From: GCA-003244245 sp050699815 | GTDB lineage: Bacteria; Actinomycetota; Actinomycetes; Mycobacteriales; Pseudonocardiaceae | Assembly: GCA_050699815.1 (NCBI GenBank) | Contig: JBOHFT010000003.1 | Coordinates: 3,710-67,709 of the forward strand | Direction of reading: 5' to 3' | DNA: 64,000 bases | Shown here: piece by piece, positions 1 to 8,571 of the stretch | How positions within the stretch are numbered: the first letter of the stretch is position 1 | How the letters are laid out: the number at the start of each line of letters is the position of its first letter | Translations under genes and position numbers: made by a program | Notes under the pieces: model-generated | The model's input: only the letters and a program-made list of their open reading frames with translations | What the model was told of the DNA's origin: nothing | Databases searched by the model: none

Positions 1-649
1 CGACCGTGATGTGAGCTCCTGGTTGTGACGCGGCAGACAACTTGTCCCGAAAATAAGTTTCCGGATTTCCGTCGTGCCAGGGCAGATGATCGGGGTGCAG
101 GGAAGTAACCGCTACAACAGGAGGGGAGCACGCCAGGTCCATAGCCTGATAGCTCGATACCTCGATAGCCCAGTAGTCGAAATCGCCCTGGGCCAGCGGA
201 TCCTGGGGTGGAAGACCGATGTTCCCGCCAATCAGGCAGCGGTAGCCAAGCCCGGCAAGGAGGTGCCCAACGATCGCGGTCGTTGTACTCTTTCCTTTCG
301 TGCCCGTGATGCAGAGCACCTTCGAGCGGTCGGCTTCCTGAAGCCAAAGACCAACGCCGCCGACGACGGGAACACCCGCCTCCCCCAGTAGTCGCACCAT
401 TCTACCGTAACGGGAGACACCTGGTGTCTTGATCACAACATCGCACTTAAGCAACGCAGCCAGGCCGTGCGGAACTGTGGACAATACAGGTCGCCCATTG
501 ATTTCTGCTCGCGTGGCGACGTCGTCAACAAGTATAGGGTCCAGGCCAAGCGCCAACGCAGCCCGCAAATTTGCCTCCCCTTCGCACCCCAGGCCGTAGA
601 TACCAACGGCCCTGCCCCTCAAGTCAGACCACGAAATCTGCGGGCGCAT
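1..649 (-). CDS. murD2: MurD2-type UDP-MurNAc-L-Ala:L-Glu ligase, 3' end beyond window
   Basis: Reading the minus strand from ATG at 649 gives 216 codons with no stop before the window edge, so the C-terminal half is missing. Seen: an N-terminal Rossmann-like stretch (GIYGLGCEGE, about residues 16-25), the Mur-ligase ATP loop GTKGKSTT (about residues 115-122), the segment IGGNIGLPP, and VTSLHPDHLPWH. These fit the MurD family. Pairing with the adjacent murL gene points to MurD2, which adds L-Glu rather than D-Glu to UDP-MurNAc-L-Ala. The start overlaps the murL 3' end by 26 nt, as in a translationally coupled operon. Codon use and GC are visibly lower than in rplY and pth, which suggests transfer. 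A plain MurD is the alternative; the murL linkage argues for MurD2. Confidence 0.82.
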   Translation of the reverse strand, partial: MRPQISWSDLRGRAVGIYGLGCEGEANLRAALALGLDPILVDDVATRAEINGRPVLSTVPHGLAALLKCDVVIKTPGVSRYGRMVRLLGEAGVPVVGGVGLWLQEADRSKVLCITGTKGKSTTTAIVGHLLAGLGYRCLIGGNIGLPPQDPLAQGDFDYWAIEVSSYQAMDLACSPPVVAVTSLHPDHLPWHDGNPETYFRDKLSAASQPGAHITV

Positions 650-1970
650 AACGATCCGGGACAAAGTGGCTTCCGAGAGATTTTAGCAGAGCTGCCGGAT
701 CCGGCTCCTCCACTCCGCGTGCCTTGAGTTCGGCGACGAGCGCTTGGAGGACGGGCGATCTTTTCCGGTCAGGACGGGTGGCGGCAAGGCGGGTCGCTGC
801 GCGGCATTCCGTGGTGTCACCAACACACTCCCAGGGTTTAGTTTCCGCGGACAAATCCAGAAGTGTCCGGAACTGGGGTAGGCGGGCGACGTCGGCGAGC
901 GGCTCGTTGCCATCGAAGACCCTGGCCAAAGTCACCTCATCGAGATACGGCGCCAAGATAAGATCAGTGAAGCAGCACTTGTCGCAGTGCCCACACCAAT
1001 GGTCCAGCCTTTTGCTGTGGTCAATATGGAATGCACGGTTGCAGCTGTGGAAATCTCCGAAGTACTGCGGGAATTCAGCAAACCGCTTCGCAATCCACAA
1101 CTCGGTAACCGGCCGCAACAACGAGAAGTAGTCGGGCAAGCCAGCGAATGCCTCAGCGAGGACCGCCCTGAAACCCGACTCAAAAGCGTGGCTCTTCGAA
1201 TACTGGTGGTTGATAACCCGGCCTCCGAACTTTATGGTGCCAACCGACGCTGACCGCTCATTCGACATGATCACCGCATCGCATCCATTGAGGGCAGCAG
1301 CCATAACGGCAATCACAGAAAGAATCCCCGTCACGGGAACGTGCCCATTGAAGAATCCCAACTGGCCCGACCGTAGCACCTGCTCATCGAGTCGGCGTTC
1401 CGCGCGCCGGATGGGCATGCCGGTGACGCGAGCAGGTTGCTCAATGGCATCGAAGCGGTCGCCCGGGCGGTTGACCACGAACAAGGCTGGGTTCGCCGCC
1501 CTGAGTCGAACGAGCTCGACGGTAACAATTGAATCGACGCCTCCACCGAAAGGCAGCAACGGCCGTTCGGCTTCGGATCGGAAACGAACTGCCTCCTTGT
1601 GCCCAAGCCGTGGCCCAACAATCTCAAGATTGGACAGGTCAAGGGAGTTTCGGTACGCAAACTCGCCGAGACCGTCCACATAGAACTGTCGCAGAAAACC
1701 GCGCTCCGTATCCGTCAGGGCATTTTTTCCGACATCGATTTGCCATGGAGCCGTAGTCTTATAGTAGGAAATCCCGGCAAGCAGGAAAACTAGTCTTGCC
1801 GCTTCAGCGACGGCGGGTTCGTTCCACGCACCGCCGCCGGGGAACGTGACAGTCTCACAAAATTCACGACCGTCGAGCTTGTAGCGACAGAGCAGCCGAT
1901 TCTGGCGAATGTCGATGTCGTAGTCCACATACTGGAACGTTTCGCCGCGGCGGCGCGAATGTTCGGCCAC
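624..1970 (-). CDS. murL: MurL-type UDP-MurNAc-L-Ala-L-Glu epimerase
   Basis: This 448-residue protein probably inverts the terminal L-Glu of UDP-MurNAc-L-Ala-L-Glu to D-Glu in the cytoplasm, the step that completes the MurD2 route. Seen: a PP-loop-like motif PFGGGVDSIVTVEL in the first half, consistent with the ATP-dependent activation known for MurL, and a C-terminal HWCGHCDKCCFTDL cysteine cluster. I chose GTG at 1970 because AGGAGG lies about 10 nt upstream and the protein then opens with the conserved FQYVDYDIDI segment. The reading frame stays open to 2237, but that part is antisense to a prs remnant and looks noncoding. GC is lower than downstream genes. Function rests on motif recall and linkage to murD2. 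Confidence 0.8.
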   Translation of the reverse strand: MAEHSRRRGETFQYVDYDIDIRQNRLLCRYKLDGREFCETVTFPGGGAWNEPAVAEAARLVFLLAGISYYKTTAPWQIDVGKNALTDTERGFLRQFYVDGLGEFAYRNSLDLSNLEIVGPRLGHKEAVRFRSEAERPLLPFGGGVDSIVTVELVRLRAANPALFVVNRPGDRFDAIEQPARVTGMPIRRAERRLDEQVLRSGQLGFFNGHVPVTGILSVIAVMAAALNGCDAVIMSNERSASVGTIKFGGRVINHQYSKSHAFESGFRAVLAEAFAGLPDYFSLLRPVTELWIAKRFAEFPQYFGDFHSCNRAFHIDHSKRLDHWCGHCDKCCFTDLILAPYLDEVTLARVFDGNEPLADVARLPQFRTLLDLSAETKPWECVGDTTECRAATRLAATRPDRKRSPVLQALVAELKARGVEEPDPAALLKSLGSHFVPDRYAPADFVV

Positions 1971-2040
1971 AAGCAAGCATCCTCCTCGATATCGAGCGCG
2001 CCGAAGCGACGACATCAGTCGCACCGGTCCGCGGGGGTCT

Positions 2041-2244
2041 ACCGCGGCCGACAGCGGACGTCGGGCTGCGACCCTCGGTGGCACGGTAACCGGCACCGTG
2101 CGGGCGCTGCTCGAGGGCGGCGCCACCGACGTAGTCATCGCCGCCACCCACGGGGTGCTGTCCATCGCGCCGCTGCTGGCCAGGGCCATCCATGAGGTCT
2201 TCGAGGACGGCTCAGTGACCAGCCTGTTCGACGGCAACGCCTAA
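2041..2244 (+). pseudogene. prs: prs (ribose-phosphate pyrophosphokinase) 3' remnant with internal deletion
   Basis: The plus frame ending at TAA 2242-2244 reads GGTVTGTVRALLEGGATDVV, then IAATHGVLS, then IAPLLARAIHEVFEDGS and SVTSLFDGNA. The first part is the PRPP-binding loop region of PRPP synthetase; the last part is the actinobacterial Prs C-terminus. Normally about 35-45 residues separate THGVLS from the second VLSIAPL. Here the two VLS stretches are fused, so the intervening DNA has been lost. All sequence upstream of the PRPP loop is absent and is replaced by the murL 5' region on the other strand. In actinobacteria prs commonly sits just before rplY, so this is the expected place for it. 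PRPP synthetase is essential, so an intact copy should exist elsewhere. Confidence 0.8.
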
Positions 2245-2254
2245 CGCCTATACT
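2227..2254 (+). promoter_or_regulatory. candidate promoter for rplY-pth
   Basis: TTCGAC at 2227-2232 and TATACT at 2249-2254 are separated by 16 nt. The -10 begins just after the stop codon of the prs remnant and lies about 33 nt before the rplY GTG, which has an AAAGGAG ribosome site. With prs destroyed, rplY would need its own promoter, which fits. The call is by eye only. Confidence 0.45.
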
Positions 2255-2286
2255 CCGTCGCGTCCTGAACTGTAAAGGAGTCCACC

Positions 2287-2910
2287 GTGTCCGAGGTCCG
2301 CCTCGCTGCCGAGCCGCGCACCGAGTTCGGCAAGGGCGCGGCCCGCCGCACCCGGCGTGCCGGCAAGATCCCCGCGGTGCTCTACGGGCACGGCAGCGAC
2401 CCGCAGCATGTGGCGCTGCCCGCCCTGGACTTCGCGCGGGTGATGCGCGATCAGGGCAGCAACGCCATTCTGAGCCTCGATCTGGGCGGTCGGCCGCAGC
2501 TCGCGCTGACCAAGACCGTCACCGTGCATCCGATCCGGCGCTACATCGAGCACGTCGATCTGCTGCTCGTCCGGCGCGGTGAGAAGGTCGTGGTGGACAT
2601 CCACGTCGTCGTCACCGGCAACCCCGCCCCGGGCACGCTGGTGACCCAGGAGCTGGTAACCCTGCAGGTCGAGGCCGATGCGCTGACGATCCCAGAAGAG
2701 CTCGAGATCTCGGTGGAGGGCGCCGAGGTCGGCACCCGCGTACTGGCTGGAGACGTCACGCTGCCGCCGGGTGTGGAGCTGCGGACCGATCCGGAGTACC
2801 TCGCGGTCAACGTCGTCGCCGCATCGGCCGCCCAGGACCTCGACGCGGAAGGCGTGGGCGCCGATGGGATGGCATCCGCAGCGTCCGGTTCTGCGGACGA
2901 GCAGGCCTGA
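2287..2910 (+). CDS. rplY: 50S ribosomal protein L25 (CTC family)
   Basis: This 207-residue protein binds 5S rRNA in the large ribosomal subunit. The N-terminal L25 domain (about residues 5-92) begins with LAAEPRTEFGKGAARRTRRA and includes GKIPAVLYGHG. A TL5/CTC-type C-terminal beta domain follows (about residues 97-187) and ends in an Ala/Gly-rich acidic tail. Length and two-domain form match the general-stress CTC version found in actinobacteria rather than the short E. coli L25. The GTG start follows AAAGGAG with suitable spacing. The gene is followed after 11 nt by pth, the usual pairing. Confidence 0.96.
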   Translation: MSEVRLAAEPRTEFGKGAARRTRRAGKIPAVLYGHGSDPQHVALPALDFARVMRDQGSNAILSLDLGGRPQLALTKTVTVHPIRRYIEHVDLLLVRRGEKVVVDIHVVVTGNPAPGTLVTQELVTLQVEADALTIPEELEISVEGAEVGTRVLAGDVTLPPGVELRTDPEYLAVNVVAASAAQDLDAEGVGADGMASAASGSADEQA

Positions 2911-2921
2911 CACAGACCGCC

Positions 2922-3518
2922 GTGACTGCTGACGGCGGCACCGACGTGGTTGCTGGAGAGGTCGCGTTGATCGTGGGCCTGGGCAACCCGGGCCCCGACT
3001 ACGCCGGCAACCGGCACAACGTCGGGGCCATCGTGGTCGGTGAGCTGGCCCGCCGCGTGGGCGGGCATCTCAGGTCACACAAGGCCGGGGCTGACATCTT
3101 GGAAACGCGGCTGGCCGGGCGACGCACGGTGCTGGCCCGCCCGCGCTCCTTCATGAACGTGTCCGGGCCGTCGGTCGCAGCGGCGGCGCGGTTCTTCACG
3201 GTCCCGCCGACCGATGTGGTGGTCATCCACGACGACCTGGACCTCGACCACGGCGTGCTCAAGCTCAAACGCGGCGGCGGTGAGGGCGGGCACAACGGGC
3301 TGCGCTCGATCTCAGCGTCCCTGGGCAGCCGGGACTACCTGCGGGTGCGCTTCGGTATCGGCCGCCCACCGGGTCGGATGGATCCAGCCGACTTCGTGCT
3401 GCGCGACTTCTCCGTCGTGCAGCGCCGCGACCTGGACCTGCTGGTGGACCGCTGCGCCGATGCCGTCGAGCAGCTGCTCGCCCAGGGGCTGGCCGCCACT
3501 CAGAACCAGGTGCACTGA
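2922..3518 (+). CDS. pth: peptidyl-tRNA hydrolase
   Basis: The 198-residue enzyme cleaves peptidyl-tRNA released by stalled ribosomes. Seen: LIVGLGNPGPDYAGNRHNVG, in which the histidine at about residue 32 is the expected catalytic base, plus RSFMNVSG, VIHDDLDL and GGEGGHNGLRSI. These are the standard Pth blocks. The start used is GTG 2922, 11 nt after rplY; TTG 2967, directly before the conserved core, is a possible alternative. The stop codon sits inside the first copy of a 22-bp tandem duplication. It is probably cotranscribed with rplY. Confidence 0.96.
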   Translation: MTADGGTDVVAGEVALIVGLGNPGPDYAGNRHNVGAIVVGELARRVGGHLRSHKAGADILETRLAGRRTVLARPRSFMNVSGPSVAAAARFFTVPPTDVVVIHDDLDLDHGVLKLKRGGGEGGHNGLRSISASLGSRDYLRVRFGIGRPPGRMDPADFVLRDFSVVQRRDLDLLVDRCADAVEQLLAQGLAATQNQVH

Positions 3519-3557
3519 CACCAGCTGCGTGATCCACTGACACCAGCTGCGTGATCC
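3514..3557 (+). repeat. two perfect tandem copies of a 22-bp unit at the pth stop
   Basis: Positions 3514-3535 and 3536-3557 are identical 22-mers that begin ACTGACACCAGC and end GCGTGATCC. The first copy contains the pth stop codon TGA at 3516-3518, so the duplication lies in the immediate 3' region and does not change the protein. Confidence 0.9.
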
Positions 3558-3893
3558 TTAGCTCGCGAATTCCTGATGGTGCCGGGGCCGTAGCGGAACC
3601 GGGGAATGCGGCGGTGCCGCGCCACGGTGGCGAAGGCGCGCTCGACGGCGCCGGAGCGGATCGCGTCGGCCTCGCGCAGCGACGAAGCGAACACGGCGAG
3701 CCGGGTGCCATGGCTCCGTTTCCTTTGAGGTTTCCTTTGCGCGGTTCTCTGGGTGGAGTAACGGGATGGGCTGACAGGCGGCCGCACACGGCCGTTTCAA
3801 GATCGATTCGATAGATGGGCCTCGGAGAACCGTCTTATGGGTGCTTGTCACTGTCCGGGCGGTTAAGGTCTCGCAAGACAGTCAGGAGGTCGC
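3558..3893. other. gene-free stretch between pth and the MoxR operon
   Basis: No convincing gene is visible in these 336 bases. A minus-strand frame between about 3560 and 3700 has coding-like codon use (reading LREADAIRSGAVERAFATVA), so it may be a fragment of a lost gene, but I do not recognise the family. The last 50 bases before 3894 carry a good AGGAGG ribosome site and TTGTCA near 3847, a possible -35 for the MoxR operon; no convincing -10 is evident. Confidence 0.4.
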
Positions 3894-4946
3894 GTGAGCA
3901 CGCAACCCACCGCGGTGCCGCAGCTGGCGGACGTGCACGCCGTCGCGCAGCGGATCGCGGGCAACATCGAGCGGGTGCTGGTCGGCAAGCCCGACGTGAT
4001 CCGGACCACGTTGATCACGCTGCTCGCCGAGGGTCACCTGCTGATCGAGGATGTGCCAGGAGTAGGCAAGACATCGCTGGCCAAGGCGTTGGCCCGGTCC
4101 GTGGACTGCACGGTCAGCCGGATCCAGTTCACCCCGGACCTGCTGCCCAGCGACATCACCGGCGTGACCGTCTTCGATCGCAACACCGGGGACTTCGAAT
4201 TCCGCCCGGGCCCGGTCTTCGCCAACGTGGTGGTCGGCGACGAGATCAACCGGGCCTCCCCCAAGACCCAGTCCGCGCTGCTGGAGTGCATGGCGGAGCG
4301 CCAGGTCACCGTCGACGGGCGCAGCTACCCGCTGTCCGGCCCGTTCATGGTGATCGCGACCCAGAACCCGGTGGAGATGGAGGGCACCTACGCGTTACCC
4401 GAAGCCCAGCGCGACCGGTTCACCACCCGCGTCTCGGTGGGTTACCCGGATCCCGCTGCGGAGCTCGCGATGGTGGACGAGCACGCCGCGGCCGACCCGC
4501 TGGCCACGCTGTCGCCAGTGTCCACCGCGGCCGAGGTGACAACCCTGTGCGAGGCGGTGCGCCTGATCCACGTGGCCGCCGATGTGCGCCGCTACGTCGT
4601 AGAAGTGGTCCGCGCCACCCGCCTGTTGTCCGAACTTCGGCTGGGCGCCTCGCCCCGGGCCACGCTGCAGCTGATCCGCACCAGCCGGGCAGCAGCTGCC
4701 TTGGTCGGCCGGGACTTCGTGGTACCCGACGATGTGCAGGCTGTCGCGCCGCAGGTGCTGTCTCACCGGCTGGTGCTCAGCGCGCAGGCGCAGGCCGACC
4801 GGGTGTCACCGGAGGGGCTGGTGCGGACTGTGCTGGCGCGAGTGCCGGTACCCCAAGCGCCGGCCGGCGCCGCACCCGTCAGCGTTGACGGCCGCGGCGA
4901 CCGCAATGGCGCCGTGATCTGGCACCGCCCGCCCCGGGTGCCTTAG
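3894..4946 (+). CDS. MoxR-family AAA+ ATPase
   Basis: This 350-residue ATPase is of the MoxR/RavA chaperone type that acts with neighbouring DUF58 proteins. Seen: Walker A GVGKTS (about 56-61), Walker B VVGDEINR (about 113-120), sensor-1 ATQNP (about 155-159) and EGTYALPEAQRDRF, a block typical of MoxR. The GTG start has CAGGAGGTCGC upstream. Its stop is directly followed by the DUF58 gene with no gap, and that overlaps a transglutaminase gene, so the three form one operon. Such operons are usually linked to envelope or protein maturation; the exact client here is unknown. Confidence 0.93.
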   Translation: MSTQPTAVPQLADVHAVAQRIAGNIERVLVGKPDVIRTTLITLLAEGHLLIEDVPGVGKTSLAKALARSVDCTVSRIQFTPDLLPSDITGVTVFDRNTGDFEFRPGPVFANVVVGDEINRASPKTQSALLECMAERQVTVDGRSYPLSGPFMVIATQNPVEMEGTYALPEAQRDRFTTRVSVGYPDPAAELAMVDEHAAADPLATLSPVSTAAEVTTLCEAVRLIHVAADVRRYVVEVVRATRLLSELRLGASPRATLQLIRTSRAAAALVGRDFVVPDDVQAVAPQVLSHRLVLSAQAQADRVSPEGLVRTVLARVPVPQAPAGAAPVSVDGRGDRNGAVIWHRPPRVP

Positions 4947-6215
4947 GTGCCCTGGCTGCGCGGCGGCCTGACCACCCGCGGCTGGTGCCTGCTGGCCGCC
5001 GGTCTCGCGGCGGTACTGTGCGCGGTGCTGCTCGATGAGCGGGACTTGCTGCGCGCGGCAGCGTTCGTTGTGGTGCTTCCGCTGCTGGCCACGCTGGTCG
5101 TCGGGCGCACTCAGATCAGGCTGCGGGCCGCCAGAGAACCTGGGCCACCCCGGATGCCGGTCGGCAGCGATTGTCCGGTGCAGCTCGTGGTGCGCTCCAC
5201 CGGGCCGCTGAGTGGCAGGCTGCTGCTGGAAGACGGGGTGCCCCCGGCACTGGGCGACTCGGTATCGGGTGACTGTGCCCGGTTCGCGGTGGCGCACCTG
5301 CCGCCGGACCGCGCGGTGCGGTTGAGCTACCCGCTGCAGCTGCGCGAACGCGGGGTGCACACCCTCGGTCCGCTGGTCGCGCGGATCACCGACCCGTTCG
5401 GGCTGGCGGAGTACCGCCGCACCCTCGCCGGAAGCAGCCGACTGGTCGTGACACCCGTGGTGGCACCGCTGGCCGGGATGCCCGCCGGGGGTGAGCTGGG
5501 TACCGGTGAGGCGGGCGCCGGCCGGGTGGGTGCCGGGCCCGGCCAGGACGCCGTCGTGGTGCGCAGTTACCGCCAAGGCGACGACCTGCGCAAGGTGCAC
5601 TGGCGCACGACAGCCCGGCGAGACGAGCTGATGGTGCGGGTGGAGGAGTGGCCCTGGCGCGGCGGCGCCACCGTGCTGGTGGACCACCGTGCCGCGGCAC
5701 ACCGCGGCAGCGGGCCCACCTCGAGCCTGGAGTACGCGGTGTCGCTGGCGGCCAGCGTGTACGTACATCTGGTGCGGCACGGTCAGCGGGTACGGCTGGT
5801 CACCGGGGACGGGCTGCTGCGGGCCGGGGGCACCGACGCGGCCGATCACACCACCGGCACCGGGCTCGACGCACTCGCCGCGCTGCGGGCGACTCAGGAG
5901 CCCGACCTCGTCAGCGGCCCGGCGCTGGCCGGGGATCAGGAGGTGGTCGCGGTGCTCGGGGCGATCGGGCCAGCGGGCGCCGAACAGCTGCTGAGGCTGC
6001 GCCCACGCGGGATGCGCAGCCACGCCGTGCTGCTCGACGTCGCCGCCTGGGCCGCCGACGGCGAACCTGCTGCCGCGCCCGACCCGGCGCGGGTCGGGCG
6101 GCTGCTCGCCGCAGCGGGCTGGTCGGTCACGGTGGCCCGCCCGGGCCAGTCGCCGTCAGCGGTGTGGGATCGGTTGTGCGTCAGCTCGCGCAGCAAGTGG
6201 GAGGCGCTGCGATGA
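4947..6215 (+). CDS. DUF58 domain protein
   Basis: The 422-residue protein has two N-terminal membrane segments (about residues 12-27 and 35-52), then an extended beta-rich region. A DUF58 core follows, with VVRSYRQGDDLRKVHWRTTA at about 205-226, the signature of the family, and a vWA-like C-terminal portion. DUF58 proteins partner MoxR ATPases; a direct biochemical role is not established for this one. The GTG start abuts the moxR stop, and its own stop overlaps the next ATG (ATGA). Confidence 0.9.
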   Translation: MPWLRGGLTTRGWCLLAAGLAAVLCAVLLDERDLLRAAAFVVVLPLLATLVVGRTQIRLRAAREPGPPRMPVGSDCPVQLVVRSTGPLSGRLLLEDGVPPALGDSVSGDCARFAVAHLPPDRAVRLSYPLQLRERGVHTLGPLVARITDPFGLAEYRRTLAGSSRLVVTPVVAPLAGMPAGGELGTGEAGAGRVGAGPGQDAVVVRSYRQGDDLRKVHWRTTARRDELMVRVEEWPWRGGATVLVDHRAAAHRGSGPTSSLEYAVSLAASVYVHLVRHGQRVRLVTGDGLLRAGGTDAADHTTGTGLDALAALRATQEPDLVSGPALAGDQEVVAVLGAIGPAGAEQLLRLRPRGMRSHAVLLDVAAWAADGEPAAAPDPARVGRLLAAAGWSVTVARPGQSPSAVWDRLCVSSRSKWEALR

Positions 6216-8545
6216 CCGGGATCGATGCCCGTGCGCTGGCCGCCACCGTGACCGGGCTCGCCGCCTGGGCACGGCCCGCCGCCGGGCCCGGCACAGTGGC
6301 CGGGCTGGCCGTCGCGCTCACCGCGACGTCGCTGACCGGGGTGCTCACCGGGTCGGGCTGGTGGGGCTATGTGGTGCTGACCACCGCAGTCGTAGTCGCG
6401 GTCGGAGTGCTGCTGCGCTCGCTGCGGATGCCGCCCATCGTGGTCGCGGCTGGTCAGCTCGCCGCGCTGGTGGGGCTGGTCACCGCGCTGTTCACCCGTA
6501 GTGGCAGGTTCGGTGTGCTGCCCGGGCCAACCGCGGCGGCCGAGCTGTACGCCCTGCTCGGAGGGGCCGCCGAACAGATCCGGATCGGCGTGCCCCCGGT
6601 GCCGGCCAGCACCGAACTGCTCTGCCTGGTGGTGCTGGCGCTCGGCCTGGCCGCCATTGCCGTGGACACCCTGGCCATCTCGGCAGCCGTGCCAGCCACA
6701 TCCGGGCTGGTGCTGCTGTGCGTGGTCGCGGTGCCTGCCGCGCTGTCGGATCAGCTGCTGCCCTGGTGGAGCTTCGTGCTGGGGGCCACGGGCTTCGCGC
6801 TGCTGCTCACCGTCGACGGTCAGCTCCGGCACCTGGAATGGGGTCACTCCACCGGGCGTCACTCGACCGGTCTCAGCGGGTACTTCGGTGCCGCGCCGGC
6901 CGCGGTCGCGGTGACTGCCAGCGCCGTCGTGGTGGCGCTTGTGGTCGGGACAGTCACCGCCGTGGGCACCAGCCAGTCGTCTCCGGGCATCGGCCGGCAG
7001 GTCAGTGGGATCGGGCTGAACCCCTTCACCTCGCTGCGCGGTCAGCTCAACGCCGGCAATGTCGTGCCGCTGTTCCGGGTCCGAGGGCTGGAGCAGCGCG
7101 CCTACCTGCGGGCACTGACGTTGAGCCGGTTCACCAACCAGGTGGGCTGGCAGCAGGGGCCGCTGGATGGTGCGGTACCGGCGAGCAGCGAGGAGCAGAC
7201 CAAAGAGTGGCTGCCGCTGCCCGCCGGAGTGGCCCAGCCGGTACCCGGGCCAACGGTGCAGGTGCAGATCGAGCCGATCAACTACGTGGACAACTGGCTG
7301 CCCACCGTCGGCTACCCGCTGGTCCTGGCAGGCGTCGGCCAGGACTGGGACTACGACCCCGACGCAATCACTGTCTTCTCCGACCGCCGCCGGCGGGCAC
7401 CGCCCTACACCGAGCTCGGGGTACTGCCCCAGCCTGATCCCCAGCTGCTCCGCGCCGCGGGCCCGGCTGGCTCGGCCCGGTTTGCGACGGTCGATCGGCG
7501 ATACCTCGACACCGGCGGGGTGGACCGGCGGGTGGCTCTGCTGGCTACCCAGATCACCGCTGGCACCCGCACCGCATTCGACGCCACGGTCGCTATCAAC
7601 CAGTGGTTCACCCAGCCCGGCAGCGGGTTCAGCTACGACCGCCGGACCGTCCCGGGCAACAGCGGGGACGCCCTGGTGGACTTCCTGTTCACCGGCCACC
7701 GGGGCTACTGCGAGCAGTTCGCCTCCGCGATGGCGATCATGCTGCGGACCCTGCGGGTGCCGGCCCGGGTCGCGGTCGGCTTCACCCCCGGCACGTTCGC
7801 GGACGGCACCCGGTTGATCACTACCGAGGACGCGCACGCCTGGGTGGAGGTCTGGTTCCCGGGTGCCGGCTGGCTGCCGTTCGACCCGACCCCGCTGTCC
7901 GACGGGCGCACTGTGATTCCGGGCTATGTGGCCCCCAGCGGGAGCCCGCCCGGAGCCGATCCGGCGGCCCGGCCGCCGGTGGCCGCCACCACCCCACCGG
8001 TTCCGGACGCGGTCGACGCGGCGCCGCAGCTTCCCGGCGCCGGTGACTTCGGCCACGGCACTGGCAGCAGGATCGGGCTGACCATCGCGGGGCTGCTGGT
8101 GCTGGGCGTGCTGGCGGGGCTCACCCCGCTGGCGGTGCGCGAGGCCCGCCGGCGGCGGCGGTTGTACCTGGTCGGCGGCGGCGGACCGCAAGCAGTCTCG
8201 GCCGGGTGGGAGGAGGTGATGGCTGAGTCCGCAGACCGTGGGGTGGTGCCCCCCGCGGGTGAGACTGTGCGCGCGACGGCGCAGCGGCTGGCTGACGAGC
8301 ACACCCTGGACGAGGCCGGGCAAGCCGGACTGCGCACCCTGGTGGCGGCGGTGGAGCGATCCTGGTACGGCAGCGCTGCCCAGGTCCCCGCTCGCGACAC
8401 GCTCAGCCCCGACGCCAGCGCCCGCGACACCGATCGTGAACTCCGCGGCGCCGTGGACGCCGTGCGCGCCAGCTTCGCTCGGTGCGCCCCGCCAACCCGG
8501 ACCGCCCAGCTGCTACCACGCTCGGTGCTGCACCGGCGGCGCTGA
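6212..8545 (+). CDS. membrane transglutaminase-like protein (TgpA type)
   Basis: The 777-residue protein starts with several hydrophobic segments over about the first 260 residues. An extracellular transglutaminase-like domain follows: GYCEQFASAMAIMLR (Cys near 500), EDAHAWVEVWFPG (His near 542) and WLPFDPTP (Asp near 557) supply the Cys-His-Asp triad. A Pro/Ala-rich linker, one further membrane helix (about 615-640) and a cytoplasmic DUF4129-like tail complete the TgpA layout. ATG at 6212 overlaps the DUF58 stop; the frame remains open far upstream, but that part is antisense-like shadow. Substrate is unknown. Confidence 0.9.
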   Translation: MTGIDARALAATVTGLAAWARPAAGPGTVAGLAVALTATSLTGVLTGSGWWGYVVLTTAVVVAVGVLLRSLRMPPIVVAAGQLAALVGLVTALFTRSGRFGVLPGPTAAAELYALLGGAAEQIRIGVPPVPASTELLCLVVLALGLAAIAVDTLAISAAVPATSGLVLLCVVAVPAALSDQLLPWWSFVLGATGFALLLTVDGQLRHLEWGHSTGRHSTGLSGYFGAAPAAVAVTASAVVVALVVGTVTAVGTSQSSPGIGRQVSGIGLNPFTSLRGQLNAGNVVPLFRVRGLEQRAYLRALTLSRFTNQVGWQQGPLDGAVPASSEEQTKEWLPLPAGVAQPVPGPTVQVQIEPINYVDNWLPTVGYPLVLAGVGQDWDYDPDAITVFSDRRRRAPPYTELGVLPQPDPQLLRAAGPAGSARFATVDRRYLDTGGVDRRVALLATQITAGTRTAFDATVAINQWFTQPGSGFSYDRRTVPGNSGDALVDFLFTGHRGYCEQFASAMAIMLRTLRVPARVAVGFTPGTFADGTRLITTEDAHAWVEVWFPGAGWLPFDPTPLSDGRTVIPGYVAPSGSPPGADPAARPPVAATTPPVPDAVDAAPQLPGAGDFGHGTGSRIGLTIAGLLVLGVLAGLTPLAVREARRRRRLYLVGGGGPQAVSAGWEEVMAESADRGVVPPAGETVRATAQRLADEHTLDEAGQAGLRTLVAAVERSWYGSAAQVPARDTLSPDASARDTDRELRGAVDAVRASFARCAPPTRTAQLLPRSVLHRRR

Positions 8546-8571
8546 TCGCACGACGATGGTGACCCTCGAAG

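Noticed and set aside
1971..2237. N-terminal extension of MurL by about 89 residues
   Set aside because: It is antisense to the prs remnant, is not like MurL proteins, and a well-placed ribosome site supports GTG 1970.
3558..3793. Transposase remnant
   Set aside because: A minus-strand frame looks coding-like, but I could not match it to any transposase motif (no DDE residues or terminal inverted repeats seen).
5648..6211. N-terminal extension of the transglutaminase protein
   Set aside because: It lies in another frame of the DUF58 gene, and ATG 6212 overlaps the DUF58 stop in the usual coupled way.
5936..8323. A 795-codon minus-strand open frame over the transglutaminase gene
   Set aside because: Antisense shadow caused by high GC; the plus-strand protein has an intact catalytic triad.
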